A stretch of DNA of 64,000 nt, from the NCBI RefSeq assembly GCF_002150005.2, contig NZ_MSPP01000006.1, forward strand, positions 1 to 64,000, written 5' to 3'. The notes under the pieces were generated by a model that saw nothing but the letters and a program-made list of their open reading frames with translations, did no database searches and was not told the DNA's origin. This document shows positions 20,266 through 29,849 of this stretch, piece after piece (the stretch's first letter is position 1; each line of letters begins with the position of its first letter). The translations under genes and the position numbers were made by a program. This stretch comes from Marivivens niveibacter (GTDB lineage Bacteria > Pseudomonadota > Alphaproteobacteria > Rhodobacterales > Rhodobacteraceae).

Positions 20266-21369
20266 GCTGTTCGATACGCCCAATGCCGTGCCGATCAGAC
20301 CCAAAATGCTTCGGGCCGCATTAACAGGGCTTTCGGTTGCGTAGACCAAATCGCCGTCCATTAGATCGAAGTTACGCGCAGCAAACAAACCGTCTGCCGT
20401 TGTCAGATCAATCGTGAACACAACGCGTTCCTTATTCGGGCCGCCTGCATCTGAACGTACCGCCGTTAATGGATATTCACGCAGAACCAAAATACCTTTG
20501 GGGTTCGCGCGGGCCGCATCGACACCGCCGATAATCGACAACGCTTGCGCAGCGGTCACAACGTCGGAAGGAAAGACATGTTCGGCTTGCGATCCCGCAG
20601 CACCCAGCGACAGGAATTTGCGTTCATCTTCGGTCACGATAATGCGATCGCCGCCTCGCACCTCTGCATCCAATTCAGGGTGATCAAACAGTCGTTCTAG
20701 AGAAATGCCATAAATATGCTGACCACGGATCAACGTCATTTGCGGGTTTTCTAATGTTGCCGCTGCACCGCCTGCTTGGGCCAGCACGGACATCACGGTG
20801 ACATCGCGACCCTCTAACGGATACACTCCAGGGGAAGATACGCCCGAAACCAAATTAACGTGGTTCGCACGGCCCGGTTTGACTTGTACCTGAACCTGCG
20901 CCGATGGAATGGTTTCGGCATAGCGTTCTTCGATACGGTCGCGCAGAGTATCAATCGACATACCAGCAACGCGCAAATCACCAATATACGGTAAATTGAT
21001 TTCACCGTTCGACGACACAATCACGTCCTGCAACTGGGCCATGCGACCACCCATGCCCGCCAGCAGCGAATTTTCTTCGGTGTCCCAAACGGTCACAGAA
21101 ATTGCATCGCCCGATGCGACGATCAACGATGACGGTTGACCTGCGTTGCGGATCCAGCTGCGGGCCTCTTCTCCGACGGCTGGCCAATACGACAACGCAG
21201 CGCGGGTTTCTTCTGTGACGGGAACGACTTGAAAATTCAATGCCTCTTGATTTTCAGGTCGAGAGGCCGAAATTACTTCGGATTGGAAGCCTGCCCCACG
21301 CGGCGTCACGCACGCCGTCAGCCCCAAGCAAAGGCCAGCGGCCACGATCATGCGAAGTGGAAACCCCAT
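20260..21369 (-). CDS. wza: Outer-membrane polysaccharide export lipoprotein (Wza/KpsD-like)
   Basis: The 369-residue product starts with a lipoprotein signal (GLCLGLTAC; lipid on the cysteine) if the ATG at 21369 is used; upstream in-frame starts exist but would bury the signal. A polysaccharide export domain (SSLIVASGDAISVTVWDTEE, NGEINLPYIGDLRVAG) is followed by SLBB-type repeats (VSGVSSPGVYPLEGRDVTV, EVRGGDRIIV). It forms the outer-membrane exit for the capsule. It is transcribed towards the RTX protein gene and divergent from glf. Confidence 0.9.
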   Translation of the reverse strand: MGFPLRMIVAAGLCLGLTACVTPRGAGFQSEVISASRPENQEALNFQVVPVTEETRAALSYWPAVGEEARSWIRNAGQPSSLIVASGDAISVTVWDTEENSLLAGMGGRMAQLQDVIVSSNGEINLPYIGDLRVAGMSIDTLRDRIEERYAETIPSAQVQVQVKPGRANHVNLVSGVSSPGVYPLEGRDVTVMSVLAQAGGAAATLENPQMTLIRGQHIYGISLERLFDHPELDAEVRGGDRIIVTEDERKFLSLGAAGSQAEHVFPSDVVTAAQALSIIGGVDAARANPKGILVLREYPLTAVRSDAGGPNKERVVFTIDLTTADGLFAARNFDLMDGDLVYATESPVNAARSILGLIGTALGVSNSL

Positions 21370-21536
21370 AAATACCCCGACGTCCATTATTAGAAATTTA
21401 TCGTACCTTACTATGACCACCCCTAAGGTCAATAATTTCTAGGGGCGCAATCGCAGGGAAATACAAGATTTAGTAGCATCCCACCAATAAACACGATACC
21501 CGTCAAAGTGTACCCAAAGGCCAGATAATTCGCAAA

Positions 21537-22685
21537 ATGAACCAAAGTATTCTTGTCGTAGGCGCCGGTTTTTCAGGCGCGGTCATTGCCCGCGAATTGG
21601 CAAATAACGGCCATCAGGTCACAATTTGCGATGCCCGTAGCAACGTCGGCGGCAATTGTCACACAGAGCGTGATAAACAATCGGGCGTTATGGTTCACAG
21701 GTATGGCCCTCATATTTTCCACACCACAGACACCGAAATTTGGGAATACGTCAGCCAATTCACAACGATGAAACCTTATCGCCACAGTGTACGCACAACG
21801 GTGCAGTCTTCGGTCTATTCGCTACCGATCAATTTGCAGACGATCAATCAATTCTTTGGCAAAACATTTAACAGCGACGAAGCACGCGCATTTCTAGCCG
21901 ATCAATGCGAAGATTTTCAGGCGCCACAAAACTTTGAACAGGCGGCGTTGGCATCTATTGGCCGTCCCCTATACGAGGCGTTTTTTCGTGGATACACGAT
22001 CAAACAATGGGGCTGCGATCCTACCGAAATTCCTGCACAGGTTTTCGCGCGGCTTCCGGTCCGATTTAACTATGACGACAGGTATTTTGACCATCGACTG
22101 GTAGGCATACCAGCAGATGGATACACCGCGCTGATCCAAAATATTCTGGACCACCCCCAGATTGATTTACAGCTAAACACGACCTGCACGGCCCAAGACA
22201 TATCAGATTACGACCATTGTTTTTGGACGGGTACAATTGATAGCTATTTCAATTTTATACACGGGCGATTGGGGTATCGGACCTTGAGTTTTGAAATGGC
22301 GCGGAAAGCGGGCGATTGGCAGGGCTGCGCGGTGATGAATTATGGCGATATCTCCGCCCCTTATACGCGGGTCACAGAACACAAACACCTGGCCCCTTGG
22401 GAAGACCACAACGAAACAGTTATTTCGATTGAAACATCCAAAGCCTGCGGCCCGACCGACACCCCCTATTACCCGACGCGCAAACTGTCAGAACGGGATC
22501 AATTAAAATCGTATGTCGACATGGCCAAAGCTGCACCCAATGTCACCTTTGCGGGCCGATTAGGAACCTATCGATATCTAAACATGGATACCTGTATCCG
22601 TGCCGCGATCGACATCGTCGCTGCCTATTGTAGCGCGGTAACATCGGGCAGCCCGTCCCCCAACTTTGCAACTGACCCGTTATGA
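21537..22685 (+). CDS. glf: UDP-galactopyranose mutase
   Basis: The 382-residue flavoenzyme converts UDP-galactopyranose to UDP-galactofuranose. The N-terminal FAD motif VVGAGFSGAVIARELANNG and the family block GGNCHTERD with HRYGPHIFHT are clear. Near the C-terminus, FAGRLGTYRYLNMD corresponds to the conserved GRLGxYxYxxMD signature. It overlaps the following glycosyltransferase by four bases, so galactofuranose is very likely a component of the exported polysaccharide. Confidence 0.96.
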   Translation: MNQSILVVGAGFSGAVIARELANNGHQVTICDARSNVGGNCHTERDKQSGVMVHRYGPHIFHTTDTEIWEYVSQFTTMKPYRHSVRTTVQSSVYSLPINLQTINQFFGKTFNSDEARAFLADQCEDFQAPQNFEQAALASIGRPLYEAFFRGYTIKQWGCDPTEIPAQVFARLPVRFNYDDRYFDHRLVGIPADGYTALIQNILDHPQIDLQLNTTCTAQDISDYDHCFWTGTIDSYFNFIHGRLGYRTLSFEMARKAGDWQGCAVMNYGDISAPYTRVTEHKHLAPWEDHNETVISIETSKACGPTDTPYYPTRKLSERDQLKSYVDMAKAAPNVTFAGRLGTYRYLNMDTCIRAAIDIVAAYCSAVTSGSPSPNFATDPL

Positions 22686-23608
22686 CAACGATAACAGCTG
22701 TTATTGTCACGCATAACCGTGTGGACAAACTGCGCCACGCGGTCAATGCGGCCATGCACGAAAGTTTCGATAAGATCATTGTCGTCGATAACGCCTCAAA
22801 CGACGGCACTGCAAACTATCTGGCGCAAATTTCGGATGACCGATTACAGGTAATCACCCTCCCCACCAACACTGGCGGAGCAGGCGGTTTTCATCACGGC
22901 GTGACCGCTACGGCGAATGCAGATTGGTTGGTATTATTCGATGATGATGCCCATCCCACCCCGGGTTCAATTGATCTGTTCCGCGCATTGACAGAAAACC
23001 TTGAAACGAACATCGGCGCGATTGCCGCGCGTGTCGATTTGCCGGACGGAACACCGTGCGAGATGAATAAACCCCTAATCAATCCGTTTTGGGGGATGTC
23101 TAAACGGGCTTGGGCCGCTTTACGGCATGGGCGTAAAGGGTTCACAGTAGACAATGCCCAAGAGATTGATGCAGCGACGTTCGTTGGTTTCTTTCTAAAC
23201 GGGCAGGTTGCGCGTTCCATGGGTCCACCTGAAGCGGATCTGTTTTTGTACTCGGACGATATTCTGTACAGCCTATCTATGCGCCGTGCTGGGTGGCATA
23301 TCAGGTACGAACCAGACATCAGATTTTACCACGACTGTGAAACCTTACGTTCTGGCGGTGCCTATCGCCCGCTTTGGAAAAACTATTACACCATCCGAAA
23401 TGGGACGTTTGTCGCAAAAATGGCGGCGGGATATCTGGCGCCCGTCGCAATGATATATTTGCTTATGATCTGGACCCGGCGTGGTATGTCATTGAACGGC
23501 GTCGAAAGACGCCAGTATTTTCAGATTTTCCGCAAAGCGATCATTGATGGCATTCGCGGGAAACGCGGCCCAATCAGTTCGGGTTGCCGTAATTCAGCAA
23601 ACCAGTAA
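22682..23608 (+). CDS. GT2-family glycosyltransferase, galactofuranosyltransferase-like
   Basis: The 308-residue protein opens with TAVIVTHNRVDKL and has the donor-binding LFDDDAHP (DDD motif) and an LYSDDILYSLSMRRAGW segment as in GlfT2/WbbL-like GT2 enzymes. The NTGGAGGFHHGV stretch is typical of the group that transfers rhamnose or galactofuranose. Translational coupling to glf suggests that it uses UDP-Galf. A paralogue lies at 59059. A C-terminal hydrophobic region may tie it to the membrane. Confidence 0.85.
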   Translation: MTTITAVIVTHNRVDKLRHAVNAAMHESFDKIIVVDNASNDGTANYLAQISDDRLQVITLPTNTGGAGGFHHGVTATANADWLVLFDDDAHPTPGSIDLFRALTENLETNIGAIAARVDLPDGTPCEMNKPLINPFWGMSKRAWAALRHGRKGFTVDNAQEIDAATFVGFFLNGQVARSMGPPEADLFLYSDDILYSLSMRRAGWHIRYEPDIRFYHDCETLRSGGAYRPLWKNYYTIRNGTFVAKMAAGYLAPVAMIYLLMIWTRRGMSLNGVERRQYFQIFRKAIIDGIRGKRGPISSGCRNSANQ

Positions 23609-23625
23609 GGTGAAACCCAATCTTC

Positions 23626-24786
23626 ATGAATTGGGCTAACGATCGAAAAATGACGGACAGCCAGAGAATCGCATCGCCCGCTTACATTCGCCCGCGCCAT
23701 CGCGGTCTAGCGCTGCTATTTGTTCTGATGGTCGCGCTGCCCGTACTGGCAACAGCAGGCTACATGTTCGCGGTTGCCAAAGATCAGTATGCCTCGACTT
23801 TGGGCTTTACTGTTCGGGTCGAAGACCAATCCGTTACAACCGATTTGCTGGGTGGTCTTGGACGCAGTTTGGGTGCAAGCACATCAACAGAAAGCGATGT
23901 TCTGGACGCATTTATTCGTAGCCAGGATATCGTGTCCCGCATTGATGCCTATCTCGACCTCGCAGCGATGTATTCCCGCTATCGTTCGAATGATCCTTTG
24001 TTGGCTTACGATCCCGACGGCACAATCGAAGATTTGACTCGTTATTGGCAGCGCATGTCGATGGTCGGTTACGATACAAATTCCGGGCTGATCGAAATCA
24101 CTGCACGCGCCTTTGATCGACATGACGCGCAATCTATCGCCCAAGCGATTTATGACCATTCAACACAAATGGTAAACGCACTGTCTGAACAGGCCCGCGC
24201 CGACGCAACACGCTATGCGCTCGCCGATTTGGAACGCGCCGAAGATCGGCTACGCGACATCCGCGAAGACATGACCGAATTTCGCATCCGCAACCAAATT
24301 GTTGATCCAGAAGCCGACGTTCAGGGCCAAATGGGGCTGCTGACAACATTGCAGGCGCAATTGGCCGAAACATTGATCGAGTATGATTTGCTGTTGGGCA
24401 ATGTTACCTCAACCGATCCACGGCTAGATCAACTGAACCGACGGATTGACGTTATTGGCAAACGCATTGACGAGGAACGGGCGAAATTCGGGATCGGCGA
24501 CAGCAGCGACGCGGCCTATGTCGCAACAATTGCTGAATATGAACGGCTTGCCGCTGATCGTGAATTTGCCGAATTGGCCTATACTGCAGCGCGTCAAGCC
24601 TATGATATTGCCGTCGCCGAAGCGCAGCGACAATCTCTGTATTTAGCCGCGTATATCCAGCCAACTTTAGCTGAAAAATCGACCTACCCTAAAAAATGGA
24701 CAACGGTCGGGGGCGTTCTGTTTTTCTGCCTAATGGGCTGGGCCGTATTCACCTTGGTCTATTATTCTTTGCGCGACCGGCCATGA
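23626..24786 (+). CDS. kpsE: Capsule export inner-membrane protein (KpsE/CtrB-like)
   Basis: The 386-residue product has one membrane helix near residues 28-48 and another at about 355-380, with a long periplasmic part rich in alpha-helix and coiled coil between them. This is the polysaccharide co-polymerase fold that bridges the ABC exporter to Wza. The 5' end follows the GT2 gene by 17 bases and the last codons overlap the ATPase gene (ATGA). The second methionine at residue 9 is an alternative start. Confidence 0.88.
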   Translation: MNWANDRKMTDSQRIASPAYIRPRHRGLALLFVLMVALPVLATAGYMFAVAKDQYASTLGFTVRVEDQSVTTDLLGGLGRSLGASTSTESDVLDAFIRSQDIVSRIDAYLDLAAMYSRYRSNDPLLAYDPDGTIEDLTRYWQRMSMVGYDTNSGLIEITARAFDRHDAQSIAQAIYDHSTQMVNALSEQARADATRYALADLERAEDRLRDIREDMTEFRIRNQIVDPEADVQGQMGLLTTLQAQLAETLIEYDLLLGNVTSTDPRLDQLNRRIDVIGKRIDEERAKFGIGDSSDAAYVATIAEYERLAADREFAELAYTAARQAYDIAVAEAQRQSLYLAAYIQPTLAEKSTYPKKWTTVGGVLFFCLMGWAVFTLVYYSLRDRP

Positions 24787-25448
24787 CCTACGCGGTGCGC
24801 CTATCCGACATTAGCCATGGGTTTCGTCGCCAAAACGGCGTCACCCAAGTCGCGCGGCAGATCAGTTATGATTTTGAAAAAGGCAAATCAACCGCGCTTA
24901 TTGGGCGTAATGGCGCGGGCAAAACGACGTTGTTACGGATCATATCGGGGGCGCTGCGGCCAAATGCCGGTGCCGTTTTACGAAACGGGCGCGTCAGTTG
25001 GCCCGTTGGATTTGCAGGATCATTCCACGGCGATTTGACCGCCGCCCAGAATTGTAGGTTCAGCGCAAGAGTTCATGGCGCAGATAGCGAAACGCTGATC
25101 GAAAACGTTCGAACCATGGCGGGCTTGGGCAGACATTTTCACGAACCCGTCCGCGATTATTCATCTGGAATGCGATCAAGATTGGCATTCGCGCTATCGA
25201 TGGCGCTGCCATTTGATACGTATCTTGTGGACGAAGTAACATCCGTCGGCGATGCAAACTTTCGCAAAACCAGCCAACAGATATTTAAAGATCGCATCAA
25301 ATCGGCCAGCGCCATTGTCGTTAGCCACAACCTCGATCAATTACGCCAGCTATGTGACCGGGCCGTCATTTTGGAAGAAGGAACGTTATTTCACTTTGAC
25401 AACGTAAATGATGCATTTACCTACTATCGTGATAAGCTATTTGCATAA
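24783..25448 (+). CDS. kpsT: Capsule/polysaccharide ABC transporter ATPase (Wzt/KpsT-like)
   Basis: The 221-residue ATPase begins at the ATG at 24783, overlapping the kpsE stop. Walker A is GRNGAGKTT, the signature is YSSGMRSRLAFALS, Walker B ends in YLVDEVTSVGD, and the switch histidine is in VVSHNLDQL. The SVGD stretch after Walker B is typical of KpsT/Wzt. It lacks the extra C-terminal sugar-binding domain of O-antigen Wzt, fitting a group 2 capsule type exporter. Its permease partner is the gene at 17806. Confidence 0.94.
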   Translation: MTYAVRLSDISHGFRRQNGVTQVARQISYDFEKGKSTALIGRNGAGKTTLLRIISGALRPNAGAVLRNGRVSWPVGFAGSFHGDLTAAQNCRFSARVHGADSETLIENVRTMAGLGRHFHEPVRDYSSGMRSRLAFALSMALPFDTYLVDEVTSVGDANFRKTSQQIFKDRIKSASAIVVSHNLDQLRQLCDRAVILEEGTLFHFDNVNDAFTYYRDKLFA

Positions 25449-25534
25449 GGGCATGTTCTTACACTCCTACTAGGTGGACACGCAAAACTATAGGTTGTAC
25501 GTGGTTGGGCATAGGACGTAGATTAAGGTTTAAA

Positions 25535-27478
25535 ATGTTATTTGGTATTCTTGCGCCTATCGCCGGTCTTAGCCGCACTGCAAAACGCTCTATCCAGGTA
25601 TTGTTCGATACGATCTTGATAGCGGCCTGTTTTGGCGCGGCTATGGTATTACGCCATGAACATTTTGCCTTTGATCCAAGAGCGTGGATTGTTTTGGCGA
25701 CTGTCTTGCCAGCGACACTTTATGTCTTTGCCCGCAAAGGACTATATCGCGCTGTCGTTCGGTTCTTTTCCCACCAAGCCTTAATAGCGGTAGGCGTTGG
25801 CGTCGCGTTCTCTGCAGCGGTCATGTTGACAACTACTTTAACATTGGGCCTTCCGATTCCGATTTCGGTGCCCGTCATTTATTTTGCGCTGCTGTTTCTG
25901 GCCGTCGGCGGAACGCGTTTTGCGTTTCGTCAGGCGTATGGTCGAACCGCAAAAGACGATCGCGATCCCGTCGCCATTTATGGTGCCGGAGAATCTGGAC
26001 GACAATTGCTGCACGCACTGAATCATTCGCCTGAGTACCGTCCGCTCATGTTTATCGACGATGATCGGTCGCTACAGGGTCGAACAATTTTTGGCCTGCC
26101 TGTGATGGCTTACGAGGAAGCAGCTGAACAATTCGATAAATGCGGTATCGAAGCGGTCTTGCTTGCAATGCCTAGCTCGACCCGAAAAGAACGCCGCGTG
26201 ATCATCGATAAGTTGGCCAGCAAAGCAGTAGAAGTGAAAACGTTGCCAGGCATGGCCGATCTGATTAACGGCAAAGCGCAGATTTCCGAACTTCGGAACA
26301 TTTCTATCGAAGAGCTTTTAGGTCGCGATCCTGTTCCGCCGGTCCCACACTTGATGCAAAGCAACATTCGTGGGAAATCTGTATTGGTAACCGGTGCGGG
26401 TGGGTCGATCGGTAGTGAACTATGCCGTCAAATCATCGATCAGCAGCCCAAACAACTGGTTCTTTTGGACGTGTCGGAATTCGCGCTGTATTCAATCCAT
26501 GATGAGCTGAGCCAGCTTATCACTGATCGTAATTTAGACATAGCGCTCGTTCCTGTTATCAGTTCTGTCCAAAACGAAGGACGCATTGCGGCGACTCTAA
26601 ACACATTTAGTATTCAAACCATTTACCACGCGGCAGCGTACAAACACGTGCCATTGGTTGAAATGAACGTCGTCGAAGGCATCCGCAACAATGTCTTTGG
26701 AACAAAAATTCTGGCGGATGCCGCGGTGACTGCCAAAGTCGAAAATTTCATTTTGATTTCCACTGACAAAGCTGTTCGACCAACAAACTTTATGGGTGCA
26801 TCGAAACGCTTGGCCGAACTAGTTTGTCAGGCAATGGCGGCAGCGCAATCCACCACCCGTTTTTCGATGGTACGATTTGGCAATGTTTTGGGATCTTCGG
26901 GATCGGTCATACCTCGATTTACCAAACAAATCGAAGCAGGCGGGCCAATCACGGTCACGCACCGCGATATTAACCGTTTCTTTATGACAATCCCCGAAGC
27001 TGCGGCGCTGGTTATCCAAGCTGGATCGATGGCGAAAGGCGGCGATGTGTTCGTTTTGGACATGGGACAACCTGTCAAGATCGTCGATATGGCGGTGCAG
27101 ATGGCGCGATTGCACGGGCTGGTTCCATATTTCGAAGACGATGACACGTCCGGAACAGGTGACATTGCCATCCGCATCACGGGACTGCGTCCAGGTGAAA
27201 AACTCTACGAAGAGCTGTTGATCGGGGATAACCCGTCGGGCACCGCGCACCCGCGCATCATGACAGCGCATGAGAAACAGCTGTCAAAATCTGAACTAGA
27301 GCTGCTACTGGATCAGTTGATGCTGGCCTGCAAAACGTTTGACGTTGAACGCCTTCGCGACCTTATCCAGTCCGCTCCAACAGGGTTCAATCCGTCCGGC
27401 GACATTACCGACCTGATTTGGTCGCCCGCCAAACCGGATAAATCTACCCCTAGCCATCTAAAGGTGATCAGCGTTTAG
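25535..27478 (+). CDS. Membrane nucleoside-diphosphate-sugar 4,6-dehydratase (WbpM/FlaA1/CapD-like)
   Basis: The product has 647 residues from the ATG at 25535, which has AAGG six bases upstream; a TTG 30 bases earlier is less likely. Four N-terminal membrane helices are followed by a first Rossmann-like region (YGAGESGRQLLHAL) and a catalytic dehydratase domain with NAD motif GAGGSIGSELCRQ and the active segment STDKAVRPTNFMGASKR, where Met replaces the usual Tyr as in WbpM. It probably makes a UDP-4-keto-6-deoxy-HexNAc for the polysaccharide. It ends the capsule cluster and overlaps the convergent exonuclease fusion gene by 21 bases. Confidence 0.9.
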   Translation: MLFGILAPIAGLSRTAKRSIQVLFDTILIAACFGAAMVLRHEHFAFDPRAWIVLATVLPATLYVFARKGLYRAVVRFFSHQALIAVGVGVAFSAAVMLTTTLTLGLPIPISVPVIYFALLFLAVGGTRFAFRQAYGRTAKDDRDPVAIYGAGESGRQLLHALNHSPEYRPLMFIDDDRSLQGRTIFGLPVMAYEEAAEQFDKCGIEAVLLAMPSSTRKERRVIIDKLASKAVEVKTLPGMADLINGKAQISELRNISIEELLGRDPVPPVPHLMQSNIRGKSVLVTGAGGSIGSELCRQIIDQQPKQLVLLDVSEFALYSIHDELSQLITDRNLDIALVPVISSVQNEGRIAATLNTFSIQTIYHAAAYKHVPLVEMNVVEGIRNNVFGTKILADAAVTAKVENFILISTDKAVRPTNFMGASKRLAELVCQAMAAAQSTTRFSMVRFGNVLGSSGSVIPRFTKQIEAGGPITVTHRDINRFFMTIPEAAALVIQAGSMAKGGDVFVLDMGQPVKIVDMAVQMARLHGLVPYFEDDDTSGTGDIAIRITGLRPGEKLYEELLIGDNPSGTAHPRIMTAHEKQLSKSELELLLDQLMLACKTFDVERLRDLIQSAPTGFNPSGDITDLIWSPAKPDKSTPSHLKVISV

Positions 27479-29482
27479 ATCTGCGATGAGCCTGCGGTGT
27501 TTGCGGGTCTGTTCGATCAGTTGACCAAAGGTCACGATCCCCTTGCTGCGTGCCATTGCCAGCATTTTTAAAAACGCCTCGGCAGTTGCAATGGTATCGC
27601 CCATCGCCGTGTGACGCACATTTTCGGGAATAAAGATACCCAACCGATCACAAACCGCATCCAACGTATGTTCAGCATCTTGACCAAAAACAACGGCAGA
27701 CAATAGCACCGTATCGATCACAGGATTTGAGAACTCTTTCCCGATAATCGTTTGCTTGCGGCGTAGGAATTCCAGATCAAATGGTGCGTTATGGGCAACC
27801 AGAATAGACCCGCGGGCAAACGAATGAAACTGCGCACCAACAATTTTGATGCTTGGCGCCATTTCGACCATGTCATTGGTAATATGATGGATCGCGGTCG
27901 ATGCCGCCGGAATAACGCGCCCGGGATTGACCAGCGTATCGAACTCTTCCGTGGGTATGACCCGGCTATTTACAACACGCAAAGCAGCAATTTGGCAAAT
28001 TTCATCGCCACGTTCAGGGTGCAGGCCAGTTGTTTCAGTATCGAACACAACATAGGTCAAATCAGCTAAATCAGTATCGGCCAAAATATCTGGTACTGAT
28101 TTTTCAATTAGGCCGAAATCATACGCCCCTTTACGTTGAATTGACAAAAACTCGGATGGTTTCGCGACAGGTAATGGCAATTTAATTACCGCGCGACCGA
28201 CCCGTCCCGCTTCGGGCCAAATTTCTAGGTTTTGATCGTGCAGAATTTGATGCCCCGTCACATTATGCGCAACGGGTTGGCTCAACCACCGAGCTAGATC
28301 ATCATAATGAACAGCATCGCCCATCCAGCCAATTACGGCCATTGCACCAGTTTGATCTGGCACGATGATAAAGCTGACAGCGCGGGCCTTTACCTCTGAC
28401 TGCAAGGCGCGAATGACATGACCGATCAGGGCAATGATATCGTTTGCAGCCACCCGCAGGGTTAATTCAGCACCATCCACCACTAAGTCTGGGAACTGAT
28501 CTTTGACCGCATTCACGACATAAGTTGCTGACACAGGTTCGACTTTAGCGCCCATGTCTGACCTTAGCTGATCATAGTCATCGGTCATTTCAGACAGACG
28601 ATCCAACAATTCACCAAGGTCGGTCGCCATTGCCTGATCCATCTCAGGGTCATTCATCAATTCAGGCAGTTCCGCACGCAAAGATAGCGCAGTCCGTAAA
28701 GACATGATGCGGGGCCCCAAATCCGTGAAAATCGAGGCAAGTAGCGCGCTACTTTGACTTATTTGCGCAGTTTCAGGGTCTAAAGATAGAACGTAACCGC
28801 CCCCGTGTATCAAACGCATCCGTACAGATATGAACCCAGTACTATCCGCTGTCGAAACGTTGAACCGCATACCAGAATTGTTGCTATCAGACCTAAGGCG
28901 ATCGTAGGCGTTGCTGATACTGTCACGTGCCAAAAAATCAAAAATGCTGTGGCCCAGACCGGGCTGACATTCAGCGCCATTCAGCATTGACGCGGCAACA
29001 GCGTTATAAAAAACAATTCTGTGCTGCGCACTGCACATGATCACACCATAGGCCACATCATCGGCAAGTGCTGCTAATCTTTCTTTCTCTTGAATGACCG
29101 CTTTGGTTTCTTTGGCTATATTATCGCTAAAGCTGCCTTGATATTCGGTCATCTGGCGGGCCGCTTGCATGGCGGCTGGCCCTAAATCACCCAAGTATTT
29201 GATCCCATCCCGATCAATCGCAGCACCGACGCCATGTGTCCGCGCAGACAGGGCACCCGCCAATTCCTGCATCGGCTGGGCTAGGTTTTTATCAAACAAC
29301 CACCAAACCCATGTGACCAAAGCTGTCAGGCCAAATCCCCCGATAATGCCAGCAAGGACCAACCCGTCCGCACGATCAGAGCCGAGCCAGAGGCCAAGAA
29401 CAAAAACAGAAAATCCAGCAACAGCAATCAACGCAAAAAACAAAAAGACACGTAGCCTAAGATGCATGGAACTAAGCTTCAT
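27458..29482 (-). CDS. Membrane PAS/pseudo-histidine-kinase protein fused to a DnaQ-type 3'-5' exonuclease
   Basis: The 674-residue protein has two N-terminal membrane helices (about residues 10-65), a linker, a PAS domain (VAYGVIMCSAQHRIVFYNA), a region placed like the dimerisation and ATPase domains of histidine kinases (about 245-440), and a C-terminal exonuclease. The exonuclease has DTETTG near residue 481, the second acidic motif in VAHNAPFDLEFL, and HTAMGDTIATAEAF with the catalytic His and Asp of DEDDh enzymes. No phospho-accepting histidine is evident: the equivalent stretch reads IFTDLGPRIMSLRTAL. The ATPase motifs are also weak. It overlaps the response-regulator gene by 11 bases and belongs to the acetate module. 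Its biological role is unknown. Confidence 0.8.
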   Translation of the reverse strand: MKLSSMHLRLRVFLFFALIAVAGFSVFVLGLWLGSDRADGLVLAGIIGGFGLTALVTWVWWLFDKNLAQPMQELAGALSARTHGVGAAIDRDGIKYLGDLGPAAMQAARQMTEYQGSFSDNIAKETKAVIQEKERLAALADDVAYGVIMCSAQHRIVFYNAVAASMLNGAECQPGLGHSIFDFLARDSISNAYDRLRSDSNNSGMRFNVSTADSTGFISVRMRLIHGGGYVLSLDPETAQISQSSALLASIFTDLGPRIMSLRTALSLRAELPELMNDPEMDQAMATDLGELLDRLSEMTDDYDQLRSDMGAKVEPVSATYVVNAVKDQFPDLVVDGAELTLRVAANDIIALIGHVIRALQSEVKARAVSFIIVPDQTGAMAVIGWMGDAVHYDDLARWLSQPVAHNVTGHQILHDQNLEIWPEAGRVGRAVIKLPLPVAKPSEFLSIQRKGAYDFGLIEKSVPDILADTDLADLTYVVFDTETTGLHPERGDEICQIAALRVVNSRVIPTEEFDTLVNPGRVIPAASTAIHHITNDMVEMAPSIKIVGAQFHSFARGSILVAHNAPFDLEFLRRKQTIIGKEFSNPVIDTVLLSAVVFGQDAEHTLDAVCDRLGIFIPENVRHTAMGDTIATAEAFLKMLAMARSKGIVTFGQLIEQTRKHRRLIADLNADHL

Positions 29483-29849
29483 CCGCTTCCTCCAACAATT
29501 TCGTTAGGCTTACCCGCAATGTTTTGGCATCAAAGGGTTTGACCAATAGGCCCGTCGCACCCAATGCGGTTGCCTTTCGATTTTCGAACTCACCTCGTCG
29601 GGACGTCATCAAAAGGATCGGCATGTCATTACGGCTCGCAATGGACTGACACAGGGCATAGCCCGACATTCCAGGCAAATTAGCATCGATAACCAAAGCA
29701 TCGGGTCTGTTACGCGTCATCAACGTAAATGCATCTTCGGCGGTACGTGTGTGTACAACGTCACCGCCCAATTGCCGGATCAAAACACAGACCGCATGGG
29801 CGACGGTTTGTTCGTCCTCGACCAATAGGATCTGTTTGCCCTTCATCAC
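29472..29849 (-). CDS. Single-domain response regulator
   Basis: A 125-residue receiver domain without output domain. Acidic residues E11 and D12, phospho-acceptor D55 (VIDANLPG), T82 in LMTS and K104 in VKPF are all present, so it should be phosphorylatable. It overlaps the exonuclease fusion downstream and a small membrane protein upstream, so all are one transcript. With the neighbouring kinase-like protein apparently lacking its histidine, the true kinase is probably elsewhere. Confidence 0.93.
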   Translation of the reverse strand: MMKGKQILLVEDEQTVAHAVCVLIRQLGGDVVHTRTAEDAFTLMTRNRPDALVIDANLPGMSGYALCQSIASRNDMPILLMTSRRGEFENRKATALGATGLLVKPFDAKTLRVSLTKLLEEADEA

